Of a stretch of 19,568 nucleotides of DNA, positions 1-7,466 are shown piece after piece. The notes beneath the pieces were generated by a model. The model was not told the DNA's origin. It saw only the letters and a program-made list of their open reading frames with translations, and made no database searches. The position numbers were made by a program, and so were the translations under genes. Origin of the DNA: Bacillota bacterium. Lineage in GTDB: Bacteria; Bacillota; Bacilli; Alicyclobacillales; SLC66. Location: NCBI GenBank assembly GCA_021846145.1, contig JAJZCJ010000024.1, positions 1 to 19,568 of the forward strand, written 5' to 3'. The stretch's first letter is position 1. Each line of letters starts with the position of its first letter.

Positions 1-1
1 C

Positions 2-1306
2 GATCTATATAATCACTCTATAGCATCCACAACTTCTTGCCGACTGCAAAAGATGAGTGCATGGGCGGCAGAGATTGATTACCAATCGTGGCAATATGAC
101 GTGCTTTTTGTGTTGGCCGCAGGCAATGTCACGCGATCCGCGGACGGCTTGGCGATCAAATTCGGGATATCTGATCACTTGGCGGCGGGGCGCAATTATC
201 CGGAGTATCTACTAGAAGGTTCATGCCGCGTGGCAAACCCGTCACAGAGTCTGCAGGCCATCACTGTCGGTTCAATTGCGATTGACGAAGAGACTGGTCT
301 TTGGAATTCATTGTCTAAGTGGGGTGAACCATCGACCTTTTCCCGTACTGGTCCAGGAATTTGGAATGTGATCAAACCTGATGTAGTCGAATTTGGTGGC
401 GATTGGGCTTTTGATAATGGCAACCCACGCAGGTTGGTTTGCCATCCAAATCTCACACCTCCATTAGTTCGATCGACCCTCCATGGTGGCCCATCCGTAG
501 CCAAAGATGATTTGGGCACCTCGTTTGCTGCGCCGAAAGTTGCTCATATTTTAGCCGCCATTCAAGACACCCTCCCGGAGGCGTCGACACTGCTTTATCG
601 AGCGCTTTTGATCCAGTCCGCCCGTTGGCCAGAGTGGACAATCACTTGGAAGCCGGAGAATGTCATTCGACATATTGGCTATGGTCTTCCAGATAAACAA
701 AGGGCTACTGATAATAGTCCCTTTAGGTCAACCTTCATTTCTGATGGGCGATGGATTTCACCGAAACAAGTACATCTTTTTGAAGTACATATTCCAGATG
801 AATTAAGACGTCCAGGTGATAGTTTCAATATCAGGGTGGAAATCACATTGTCTTATAAGGCACAACCAAGACGAACCAGACGTTCCAATCGCGGCTATCT
901 GTCTACGTGGCTAGAATGGTCGACCAGTAAATTAGGTGAATCTGTATCTGTCTTCATGGAACGGACGATCCGTATGGTAGACGAGGAACTCTCTGTGGAG
1001 GATGATCCGTCCACGACGGGTGATGTGATTCAATGGACGATTCGAGAACGGAGCGATTGGGGTGAGATTAAGGGGTTTTCACGAAATGCCGGAACCATTC
1101 AAAAGGATTGGACGGTCATACCCTCTCACCAACTGTCAAAAAGTTTTTGCATAGCGGTGCTGAGTCATAACGGTTGGGATAAGTCGATGAACGATAAGGT
1201 GCCCTATGCTCTTGCAGTCTCGTTTGAGGCTGTGGATCAGGATATCGAGATATACCAGTCGATGCTGCAGGTCAATCAACTGGAGACTGAATTGCAGCAA
1301 ACGTGA
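2..1306 (+). CDS. S8 (subtilisin-like) peptidase, IetS-like anti-phage protease, 5' end outside window
   Basis: The reading frame is open from base 2, so the gene starts upstream; the ATG at 53 is internal. The visible part is 434 codons. It contains the subtilase oxyanion-hole Asn in LAAGN (Asn codon 125-127) and the catalytic Ser in GTSFAAPKV (Ser codon 521-523). The catalytic Asp and His must lie before the window. After the protease domain comes a beta-rich C-terminal domain of about 200 residues with the segments YLSTWLEWSTSKLGE, NAGTIQKDWTVI and YALAVSFEA. From memory this tail is typical of the S8 peptidases paired with an AAA ATPase in the IetAS phage-defence system; that is family knowledge and was not searched. 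The partner ATPase would be expected upstream. A BREX-type gene follows 40 bp later, which supports a defence island. Alternative: an uncharacterised intracellular subtilase. Confidence 0.75.
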   Translation, partial: DLYNHSIASTTSCRLQKMSAWAAEIDYQSWQYDVLFVLAAGNVTRSADGLAIKFGISDHLAAGRNYPEYLLEGSCRVANPSQSLQAITVGSIAIDEETGLWNSLSKWGEPSTFSRTGPGIWNVIKPDVVEFGGDWAFDNGNPRRLVCHPNLTPPLVRSTLHGGPSVAKDDLGTSFAAPKVAHILAAIQDTLPEASTLLYRALLIQSARWPEWTITWKPENVIRHIGYGLPDKQRATDNSPFRSTFISDGRWISPKQVHLFEVHIPDELRRPGDSFNIRVEITLSYKAQPRRTRRSNRGYLSTWLEWSTSKLGESVSVFMERTIRMVDEELSVEDDPSTTGDVIQWTIRERSDWGEIKGFSRNAGTIQKDWTVIPSHQLSKSFCIAVLSHNGWDKSMNDKVPYALAVSFEAVDQDIEIYQSMLQVNQLETELQQT

Positions 1307-1346
1307 TGACCTGTGTTTAGACGATTCAAGGGAGTTTGGAAATTGT

Positions 1347-1841
1347 ATGGTGGATATGGCAACTCAGAACTACGTGGCAAGTTTTACATCGGAGCGGCTT
1401 TTGCGCCACGAGATGGAGGTTGTTCTCCTATTGCTGGCAAATGGAATGTCGTGGACTGAGGTGCGCCAAGATGTACTTTCGCGCAATTTGTTTCAAGCTC
1501 GGCGTATGAGTACGGCGATGACGTATCTTACTTTGGTCAAACGACGGATTGTCTGGCTCGATGAGCGATTGCGAGCGTTGTTTTTGGAGGGGGCGCGCAG
1601 TGATACGTTGGCGATACTGCTCTACACCTTTTTGGCATCCTATCGTTTTCCACGGGAATTTGTGATGGAAGAATTGCGCTACAGTCTGCAGACGGGAAGA
1701 TTTGTTCTTTTAGAGGATCAGGTTGCCGCATTTTTGGATCGTAAGCGCGAACAGCATGCGGAGGTGGCACATTGGACAACAAATTCTCCAATTTATATTT
1801 CAGTGAAAATTTCCTTCCTCCTCGCCGATTTCCATGAATAA
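1347..1841 (+). CDS. brxA: BrxA-like DUF1819 protein (BREX system), C-terminally disrupted
   Basis: The frame gives 164 aa from ATG 1347, preceded by AAGGGAG at 1328-1334; an open frame reaches back to 1206 but overlaps the peptidase gene. Residues 8-140 look like DUF1819/BrxA: an opening YVASFTSERLLRHEM, a central ARRMSTAMTYLTLVKRR, a helical block ending FVMEELRYSL, and EDQVAAFLDRKREQHAEVAHW. BrxA is a small DNA-binding helical protein and usually the first gene of BREX operons. The family normally continues from the Trp (W142) for some tens of residues. Here the sequence changes abruptly to a short unrelated tail (PIYISVKISFLLADFHE) and stops, and no brxB or pglX follows. I read it as the truncated remnant of a BREX locus, probably non-functional. 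Truncation is inferred from family length. Confidence 0.7.
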   Translation: MVDMATQNYVASFTSERLLRHEMEVVLLLLANGMSWTEVRQDVLSRNLFQARRMSTAMTYLTLVKRRIVWLDERLRALFLEGARSDTLAILLYTFLASYRFPREFVMEELRYSLQTGRFVLLEDQVAAFLDRKREQHAEVAHWTTNSPIYISVKISFLLADFHE

Positions 1842-1899
1842 CAAAGAGAGTGATGTCCAACTTGGTTGACCCAAATTGTACGCCACTCTTTTTGTTATT
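1837..1899. repeat. 16-bp inverted repeat (possible bidirectional terminator or element end)
   Basis: Arms AATAACAAAGAGAGTG (1837-1852) and CACTCTTTTTGTTATT (1884-1899) are reverse complements at 15 of 16 positions, and the mismatch allows a G-U pair in RNA. The 31-nt loop contains a smaller imperfect hairpin (GTCCAAC / GTTGAC). The repeat lies between the broken brxA-like gene and the 3' end of the converging MFS gene. The stem base is A-rich on one side and T-rich on the other, as in convergent terminators. Because it starts at the stop of the broken frame, it could instead mark a rearrangement end. Confidence 0.5.
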
Positions 1900-1949
1900 C
1901 AACTCTTGTGCATCTCAAAATGGGAAATCCATGTCTTGGTTCCACGATG

Positions 1950-3296
1950 TCACGCAGTCACATCGTTTACCGTCTCCAGTGGAATTCCCGTGGTTTTGGG
2001 CGCAAACACGCCGATGTCAATCATGATGAGTACCATGGCGAGGGCGACCACACTGAACATTGCAACGGCTCCATCAGCATGTAGGATGGGCAGAAGCAGG
2101 AACGGCATCAAACCACTCATCAGTCGACTCAAACTATACCCCCAGCCAGCAGCAGTGGCACGAATGGCCGTTGGGAAAATCTCCGCTTGGAAGATGTGAT
2201 ACGCATTTGAGAAGATGTTGCTGACAAGTGTATATAGGAAACCGAATAGGACAATGACGGTAGACGAGCTTGCAAAGCCAAATGAGAGTCCAAAAAGCGC
2301 CATGCCAAAGGCAGCTGCAACAATGATCCATTTGCGTTGGAATCGCTCCAGAATGAACAGTGACAATAATGATCCAATGGGATACCCGATAAACGATAAT
2401 GATGTAAATTCGAGCGAGTGCACAATTGTTAACCCTTTGGCAGCTAAGACGATAGGCACTAGTGTGCCAAAGCCGTAATATCCGAGGGTCTGCAAAATTT
2501 GAAAGATCCATAGCATGAAGGTTCTACCAATGTATTGCTTGCCAAATAGCGTGCTAACGCTGACTGCGCTTTCTTTCGTGATGGCAACTTGCGATTTTTC
2601 GGTGATTTTGTCATTGCTGGTCATGCCAAAACGCGTTAATACTTGCTCTGCTTCTGCTGTGCGACCTACAGATTCCAACCATCGTGGCGATTCTGGTAGA
2701 TTGCGTTGAAAAGCCCAGATGACAACAGATCCCAAGCCGCCGATCACAAACAGCCAACGCCACCCAGCCATCCCAAGGATATGAAGGGGTACAAGACCCA
2801 TTGCGAGGAAGCCAACAAGCGGAACGGCGACGAAACTGAGTGTATAAGCCCAACCAATGTAAAGTCCGCGCACTTTTGTAGGGAGCATCTCGCTGAGATA
2901 TGTGTCGCATAATGGGGGTTCAGCACCGATGCCGATACCCGCAATGAAACGTGCAATAATGAGTATGGTGACATTCATGCTGAATGCACCAAGAAACGTG
3001 AATAACGAATATACGAACAAATTGGTCAAAAACGCCTTGCGACGACCTATTTTATCAGCCAAACGATTCAAAATGATGGCACCGAGAAACATGCCCAAGA
3101 AGCTCGATCCAATCAACAATGGCAACAGCGCGGTCGGAACCTGAAATGTTTTGGCGAGCACCACACCAAGCGTGCCTGCCAAGAAGATGTCATAGATGTC
3201 GAAAAAGAGCCCAATACCGATCAGTGCCGTAATTTTTCGATGCAATGCGGACACGGGCATTTCGTTCATCCTACTCGCGATGGATAATTCCTGCAT
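1950..3296 (-). CDS. MFS transporter, last gene of the CoA-transferase/HMG-CoA lyase operon
   Basis: This 448-aa protein has the hydrophobic pattern of a 12-helix major facilitator. The signature loop between helices 2 and 3 is present (RLADKIGRRKAF, near residue 85), as is the acid/sugar-porter motif GIGIGAEPPLCDTYLSEMLP (near residues 120-140), similar to organic-acid (AAHS/MHS-like) and sugar-porter families. It should sit in the cytoplasmic membrane and import a carboxylic acid by proton symport. The start at 3296 is supported by AGGGGGT 7-8 nt upstream; ATGs 27 and 36 nt downstream are weaker choices. Its 5' end overlaps the lyase gene by 26 nt, so translation is probably coupled. Context suggests the substrate is the acid activated by the CoA-transferase; the substrate itself cannot be read from the sequence. 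Confidence 0.88.
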   Translation of the reverse strand: MQELSIASRMNEMPVSALHRKITALIGIGLFFDIYDIFLAGTLGVVLAKTFQVPTALLPLLIGSSFLGMFLGAIILNRLADKIGRRKAFLTNLFVYSLFTFLGAFSMNVTILIIARFIAGIGIGAEPPLCDTYLSEMLPTKVRGLYIGWAYTLSFVAVPLVGFLAMGLVPLHILGMAGWRWLFVIGGLGSVVIWAFQRNLPESPRWLESVGRTAEAEQVLTRFGMTSNDKITEKSQVAITKESAVSVSTLFGKQYIGRTFMLWIFQILQTLGYYGFGTLVPIVLAAKGLTIVHSLEFTSLSFIGYPIGSLLSLFILERFQRKWIIVAAAFGMALFGLSFGFASSSTVIVLFGFLYTLVSNIFSNAYHIFQAEIFPTAIRATAAGWGYSLSRLMSGLMPFLLLPILHADGAVAMFSVVALAMVLIMIDIGVFAPKTTGIPLETVNDVTA

Positions 3297-4164
3297 GTGT
3301 TTGACCCCCTAACATAGTGTTTTGAAATGCAGTACGCAGTGATGCTAAAGCGTCGCCATGAAGCCCAGTGGCGATGTTCTGCTGCTCGAAAAATTGGTGC
3401 ATCGTATCAGCTGCTAGGTTACCTGGTGCACCTGGCGCAAACGGGCACCCACCTAATCCCGCTTGTGCCACATCGAACGCATCAATGCCAGCAGCCATTC
3501 CTGCCAAAACGTTCGCAAATCCATATCCGTGCGGGTCGTGCAGATGCAGGCTGATATCTACTTCGGGATACTGTTCCCGCAAGCGACTACAGCGTTCATA
3601 GACCATGCGCGGCGTGGCTTGCCCAATCGTGTCGGCAATCGCCAGTTCATGCACACCGGCCGCGACCAATCGTGCGGCAATGGCGTCCACCGCCTCAAAC
3701 GGAACGAGCCCCTCGAATGGACAGACAAACGAGGTGGCAATCGAACCGACGATACGGCGATTGGTTGTGCGCAATTCGGTCACTAGATTTACAATTTCAT
3801 TCAACGAACTTTCGGTAGTGCGGTTCACATTCGCCTGGTTGTGTGCCGTACTAGCGGATAGGAAGAATACGCCTGTATGGAGTGGTGCGGCCAAAAACCG
3901 TTCCATGCCCCTGTGGTTCGGTATCAGCGCTCGATACTCGATGCCTTCGTTTTGCGGTAGCCTCATCGCCAGTTCATCGGCGTCCTGTAAGGCTGGCACC
4001 CATTTGGGATGGACAAACGACGTCACTTCAAGGCTTGTAAATCCGGCATTCAGCAACTGCTGCAAAAGAGCCAACTTGGTATCGGTGGGAACGAAGTGGA
4101 CTTCATTTTGCAAGCCATCACGCAGCGTAACATCACGAAGCTGGACGCTCGTTGGGAACCGCAC
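3271..4164 (-). CDS. Hydroxymethylglutaryl-CoA lyase family protein
   Basis: The 297-aa length is normal for HMG-CoA lyase, a TIM-barrel, metal-dependent enzyme that splits 3-hydroxy-3-methylglutaryl-CoA into acetyl-CoA and acetoacetate. Visible motifs are DVTLRDGLQNE (Arg15, Asp16), LEVTSFVHPKWVP (Glu46), the Asn-rich STAHNQANVNRT, ADTIGQATP, the metal-binding HLHDPHG, and the signature AGLGGCPFAPGAPGN with the catalytic Cys. The start is GTG at 4164, 7 nt after AGGGGGTGA; the same unusual Shine-Dalgarno core precedes the MFS gene. It overlaps the upstream CoA-transferase gene by 32 nt and the downstream MFS gene by 26 nt. In leucine-degradation operons this enzyme sits with acyl-CoA dehydrogenases and carboxylases; none is present here, so a free-acid substrate is more likely. 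A related hydroxyacyl-CoA lyase activity is possible. Confidence 0.93.
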   Translation of the reverse strand: MRFPTSVQLRDVTLRDGLQNEVHFVPTDTKLALLQQLLNAGFTSLEVTSFVHPKWVPALQDADELAMRLPQNEGIEYRALIPNHRGMERFLAAPLHTGVFFLSASTAHNQANVNRTTESSLNEIVNLVTELRTTNRRIVGSIATSFVCPFEGLVPFEAVDAIAARLVAAGVHELAIADTIGQATPRMVYERCSRLREQYPEVDISLHLHDPHGYGFANVLAGMAAGIDAFDVAQAGLGGCPFAPGAPGNLAADTMHQFFEQQNIATGLHGDALASLRTAFQNTMLGGQTHAGIIHRE

Positions 4165-5365
4165 TATATATCACCCCCTTTTCTGTCAATGTAGCAATCT
4201 GGGTCTGACTGTAACCAAGTTGCTTGAGTACTGCCTCAGTGTGTGATCCGCATGTAGGACCTGACCATTCTATTTTGCCGGGGGTAGAGCTCAACTTAGG
4301 TACAATTCCCGGCATCATCACCTGTCCAACACGTTCATCAGGAACTTTCACAAACATGTCCCGCGCCTGATACTGTTCGTCGACGAGAATATCGGCAATG
4401 CTATAGATTGGACCTGCTGGAATGTTATGCTGGTTTAATAACTGCAGAACGTCAGCGAGTGCGTACTGCATGGTCCAAGCTTCAATCGCCAAATCCAACC
4501 GTTGTACTTCCTTAACGCGTCCAGCGTTATCTCTCAGCGATTCGTCTTGTGCCAAATCCTCTCGATCCATCAAAGTCATCAGGCGTGCAAACAATGAATT
4601 GCTGTTGGCACCAATGGCGACAAACTTACCATCCTTTGTTTGATACATATTGGATGGGGCGGCGGCGGAAAGTTGATTACCCGTTCGTTCTCTTACATTT
4701 CCAAGATGTACATATTCAGGAACAATGCCTTCTAATAGACTGAACACGGCTTCGTATAATGCAACGTCCACGACCTGACCGGATGATCCGTTCCCGTCCT
4801 GCACGTCGCGTTGATACAATGCCAACAAAGTGCCAATGACCGCATACAACGCAGCAATCGAATCTCCAATCGATAATCCGATGCGCACGGGCGGTCGATC
4901 GGGGAACCCCGTCAGGTACCGCATACCGCCCATCGATTCAGCGATGTTTCCAAAACCAGGTCGCTGATGGTATGGACCAGTTTGACCGAACCCTGTAACA
5001 CTAGTGATGATAAGTCTCGAATTAAGCGCTTTCATTTCCTCGTGCGAGAGATTCCACTTGGCGAGGGTGCCTGGTTTAAAATTTTCGATAACGACGTCAG
5101 CGCCACGGATTAGTCTCCGTACGATATCTTGTCCTTCGACACTGTGTAAATCAACAGCGATGGACTGCTTGTTGCGGGTCTGCACCATGCTCCAGTACGA
5201 ATCTTGATTCTCTTCGTGAAGACCCCATTTTCGAATTTGATCTCCTTCTGGGGGCTCTACTTTGATCACTGTTGCCCCAAATTCAGCTAAGATGCGCGAG
5301 GCAAAAGGTCCAGCAATAAATGCCCCTAGCTCAATCACACGAATTCCTGTGAGTGGCTTATTCAC
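4133..5365 (-). CDS. Class III (CaiB/BaiF) acyl-CoA transferase
   Basis: The 410-aa protein carries the usual CaiB/BaiF marks: RVIELGAFIAGPFASRILAE at the N-terminus, GATVIKVEPPEGD, SYWSMVQTRNKQSIAVDL, the FKPGTLAKW and GFGQTGPY segments, and the likely catalytic Asp in GLSIGDSIAALYA. These enzymes move CoA between carboxylic acids and are cytoplasmic. The start is GTG at 5365, with AAGGAG 9-10 nt upstream. It is the first gene behind the -24/-12 promoter, and its 3' end overlaps the HMG-CoA lyase gene by 32 nt. With a lyase and a transporter in the same unit, the acceptor is probably 3-hydroxy-3-methylglutarate or a similar branched dicarboxylate, with succinyl-CoA or acetyl-CoA as donor. 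That specificity is inferred from neighbours only. Confidence 0.92.
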   Translation of the reverse strand: MNKPLTGIRVIELGAFIAGPFASRILAEFGATVIKVEPPEGDQIRKWGLHEENQDSYWSMVQTRNKQSIAVDLHSVEGQDIVRRLIRGADVVIENFKPGTLAKWNLSHEEMKALNSRLIITSVTGFGQTGPYHQRPGFGNIAESMGGMRYLTGFPDRPPVRIGLSIGDSIAALYAVIGTLLALYQRDVQDGNGSSGQVVDVALYEAVFSLLEGIVPEYVHLGNVRERTGNQLSAAAPSNMYQTKDGKFVAIGANSNSLFARLMTLMDREDLAQDESLRDNAGRVKEVQRLDLAIEAWTMQYALADVLQLLNQHNIPAGPIYSIADILVDEQYQARDMFVKVPDERVGQVMMPGIVPKLSSTPGKIEWSGPTCGSHTEAVLKQLGYSQTQIATLTEKGVIYSAVPNERPAS

Positions 5366-5415
5366 GTTACCTTCACTCCTTCTAAGTTGAGAACATCAGC
5401 CTCCTATGTAGCTAA

Positions 5416-5432
5416 TGCAAGATTCGAGCCAA
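5416..5432 (-). promoter_or_regulatory. Sigma-54 (-24/-12) promoter of the CoA-transferase operon
   Basis: Read on the minus strand the site is TTGGCTCGAATCTTGCA. It matches the sigma-54 consensus TGGCACG-N4-TTGC at all but one position, with the GG and GC elements exactly 12 nt apart. The predicted start is about 12 nt downstream, leaving a leader of about 40 nt before the GTG at 5365. An intact sigma-54 activator gene lies directly upstream. Confidence 0.85.
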
Positions 5433-5496
5433 ACGTGTAAAACTTCTAATATCGAGGAATACAACCTAAATAATTTTATTAATGATAAACCATTTT

Positions 5497-5551
5497 GTTG
5501 CAACGCAACGTAAAATGCAACTTTTTTGATACAAAAGCAACATCTCGCAAC
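5497..5551. promoter_or_regulatory. GCAAC repeat cluster, likely upstream activator site
   Basis: Five GCAAC copies occur in 55 bp (5500, 5505, 5517, 5537, 5547), and the first lies within the palindrome GTTGCAAC (5497-5504). The last three are spaced 20 and 10 bp apart, about whole helical turns. The cluster is 65-135 bp upstream of the -24/-12 promoter, where Fis-type activators usually bind, and an AT-rich stretch (about 5440-5495) that could bend lies between them. Binding by the adjacent regulator is inferred. Confidence 0.55.
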
Positions 5552-5564
5552 GGAAATGACTGCC

Positions 5565-6917
5565 TCACTTATTGTTCATCTTCTTTAGTTTCCTCCACAA
5601 TGTTGTTCGATGTATTCCTAGACGACTGGCAGTACGATTGATATTGCCATGTTCTTCGCGTAGCACTCGCAAGATACGCGAGACTTCATCTTCTACCACA
5701 AGTGATTCTGCCTCAGTCAGATGAGAAATACCATGGTATATATCATCTGACTGAGATAATGTGACAGGAATCCAGATGTCTTCATCAAAAAGGTGGATGG
5801 GTTGGTTCTCTTCTGCCAAGACAAAGGCGCGTTCCATCAAGTTGCGTAACTCCCTCACATTACCCGGCCATGAATACGCTTGGAGTCGGTCAATGTCAAT
5901 TTCATCAAGCTGAAACTTAGGTGTATCGAGTGTATCGTGCATCTCATTGGTAAATGATTGGATTAGGGATGGAATATCTCCTACACGTTCCCGTAATGGT
6001 GGCAGAGACAGAACCAACACTGCGAGGCGAAAGTAGAGATCTTGGCGAAAGTGTCCATGATGAATCTGCTGTACAAGATCACGATTGGTAGCAGCAATAA
6101 TACGAACATCCACAGGGATGACTTTATTCCCGCCGATTCTCATCACTGACCGCTCTTGTAACGCACGTAGTAATCGCGCTTGTAAGGAGATGGGTAGTTC
6201 TCCGATTTCGTCGAGGAATAACGTCCCGTGATGTGCCAGTTCAAACAGTCCTGTTTTGCCACCTCGCCGCGCTCCGGTAAAAGCGCCATCTTCATACCCG
6301 AACAGTTCACTTTCCAGCAAAGTTTCTGGAACAGCTGCACAATTAAGAGCAACAAAAGGGCCTTTAGAACGGTTGCTTGCGGCGTGAATGCCTTGTGCCA
6401 ACATTTCTTTGCCTGTGCCAGATTCCCCAAGCAAAAGTAGTGTCGAATCAACAGATGCATAGCGAGTGGCTAAACGCAACAAACGTTTCATTGGGGCAGA
6501 TTCGGCAACAAAGTGGTTCAGTGTCCACTTCGACTGTAACCCATTTTTGCTTAACTTTCGTCGTATTGATTCTTCATACATTTGCAGTTCCGTGATGTCG
6601 CGCACACTTGACACAGCCCCTATTAATTCACCATCGTGATAGACAGGGGCGCGGTTAATAATGGTCGTGTGTGATCCTAGGCTACGGAGTTCATCGTTTT
6701 GCACACTTTGCTCCGCGAGCACGCGTAAGAGTCCAGCCTTGGGATTGACGTTAGCGATATTTTTACCCACGGCATTGTCAATGGATAGTCCGAGAAAATT
6801 GGCCGCTACTTGGTTGTAAATGATGATACGGCCATCTTTGTCAACACCGACAATACCGTCGTGGGATAAGTTCAGAATAGCCTGATAAAATTGTTCTTGG
6901 CGTGAAAAATCATCCAT
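5565..6917 (-). CDS. Sigma-54-dependent transcriptional activator (PAS, AAA+, Fis HTH)
   Basis: This 450-aa activator has a PAS sensor domain (about residues 8-115, with DGIVGVDKDGRIIIYN and GAVSSVRDITE), a short linker, and a central AAA+ sigma-54 interaction domain. The latter shows Walker A GESGTGKE (164-171), the sigma-54 contact loop GAFTGA (211-216) and Walker B TLFLDEIG (232-239). A Fis-type helix-turn-helix ends the protein (NINRTASRLGIHRTTLWRKL). It should remodel closed sigma-54 holoenzyme at the promoter at 5416-5432 when the PAS domain senses a small acid or an acyl-CoA. The ATG at 6917 has GGAGG upstream. It is transcribed in the same direction as the catabolic genes but separated from them by 199 bp. 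The linker before the helix-turn-helix carries a 44-bp palindrome, described separately. Confidence 0.93.
   Translation of the reverse strand: MDDFSRQEQFYQAILNLSHDGIVGVDKDGRIIIYNQVAANFLGLSIDNAVGKNIANVNPKAGLLRVLAEQSVQNDELRSLGSHTTIINRAPVYHDGELIGAVSSVRDITELQMYEESIRRKLSKNGLQSKWTLNHFVAESAPMKRLLRLATRYASVDSTLLLLGESGTGKEMLAQGIHAASNRSKGPFVALNCAAVPETLLESELFGYEDGAFTGARRGGKTGLFELAHHGTLFLDEIGELPISLQARLLRALQERSVMRIGGNKVIPVDVRIIAATNRDLVQQIHHGHFRQDLYFRLAVLVLSLPPLRERVGDIPSLIQSFTNEMHDTLDTPKFQLDEIDIDRLQAYSWPGNVRELRNLMERAFVLAEENQPIHLFDEDIWIPVTLSQSDDIYHGISHLTEAESLVVEDEVSRILRVLREEHGNINRTASRLGIHRTTLWRKLKKMNNK
5712..5755. repeat. 44-bp near-perfect palindrome inside the activator gene
   Basis: Outer arms CTCAGTCAGATGA (5712-5724) and TCATCTGACTGAG (5743-5755) are exact 13-bp reverse complements. 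The central TACCATGGTA (5729-5738) is a perfect 10-bp palindrome on the same centre. Only two of the four positions in the 4-bp links between them fail to pair, so 40 of 44 bases are symmetric. It encodes part of the variable linker between the AAA+ and Fis domains (minus-strand residues around SDDIYHGISHLTEAES). Confidence 0.9.
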
Positions 6918-7466
6918 ATATCATCGGGCCTCCACCTGTATACATTGGTCATCACTCGATTGAATTGAAATTACTGTCTGAGATGGATTAAGAAAAAGCG
7001 CGAAGAGGTCTGGAGGGCTAGTCAATATTTTGTTTGGTATAATTAGGGGTACTGAATTAATCAGCACGTTTCAAGTCAACTAATGAAATTCATACACATC
7101 ATTTAGTCATTTATGAACATAAAACCTTTTAACCATTAAAAACAGGATAAGGGGGTATCTTTTCTGAAATTTTATAACATAAATATTATAGAAAAACACT
7201 AATATTGCAACACTATTATGCAGAAATAATGGTAATTAAGACCACAAATTATTGTATATATCTAGTTTTCACAGCTGAATGCCATATTTAAACTTGAAAT
7301 AAATTGATCCATCACCATCACTCGTGCTAGACATTGAATAAATGCAGATTTTCTCAAATCCCTTAGGACTTACTTAGGGGCTATAATCGGTTAGGTTTTG
7401 GCAAACGGTTACCTTTTGAGGGATTGTTCGGACATGCTCAAATAGTCAAAAAGAAGACGACACGTG
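6918..7466. other. AT-rich intergenic region
   Basis: I see no convincing gene here. The right part of the minus-strand regulator leader (6918-6960) contains its GGAGG ribosome binding site. A TATAAT preceded by TGG (7039-7044, + strand) looks like an isolated extended -10 element but leads into no frame. Another TATAAT is at 7382-7387, followed by the CG-centred pseudo-palindrome GGCAAACGGTTACC (7400-7413), which has the shape of a LacI-family operator (10 of 14 symmetric positions) and may have belonged to the MFS remnant that follows. The low G+C and lack of frames suggest decayed sequence. Confidence 0.5.

Noticed and set aside
53..55. ATG at 53 as the start of the S8 peptidase
   Set aside because: The same frame is open to base 2 with peptidase-like sequence (SAWAAEID is internal in such proteins), and the catalytic Asp and His are missing, so the gene starts before the window.
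1206..1346. Longer N-terminus for the BrxA-like protein
   Set aside because: It would overlap the peptidase gene by 100 bp; its residues are unlike the family, while ATG 1347 has a ribosome binding site.
1537..1902. Minus-strand 121-aa frame over brxA and the inverted repeat
   Set aside because: It is antisense to a BrxA-like coding sequence, with no family resemblance and no ribosome binding site.
7039..7044. Extended -10 (TGGTATAAT) as a promoter of a small RNA
   Set aside because: There is no matching -35, no downstream frame and no terminator hairpin; in AT-rich DNA such a match is expected by chance.
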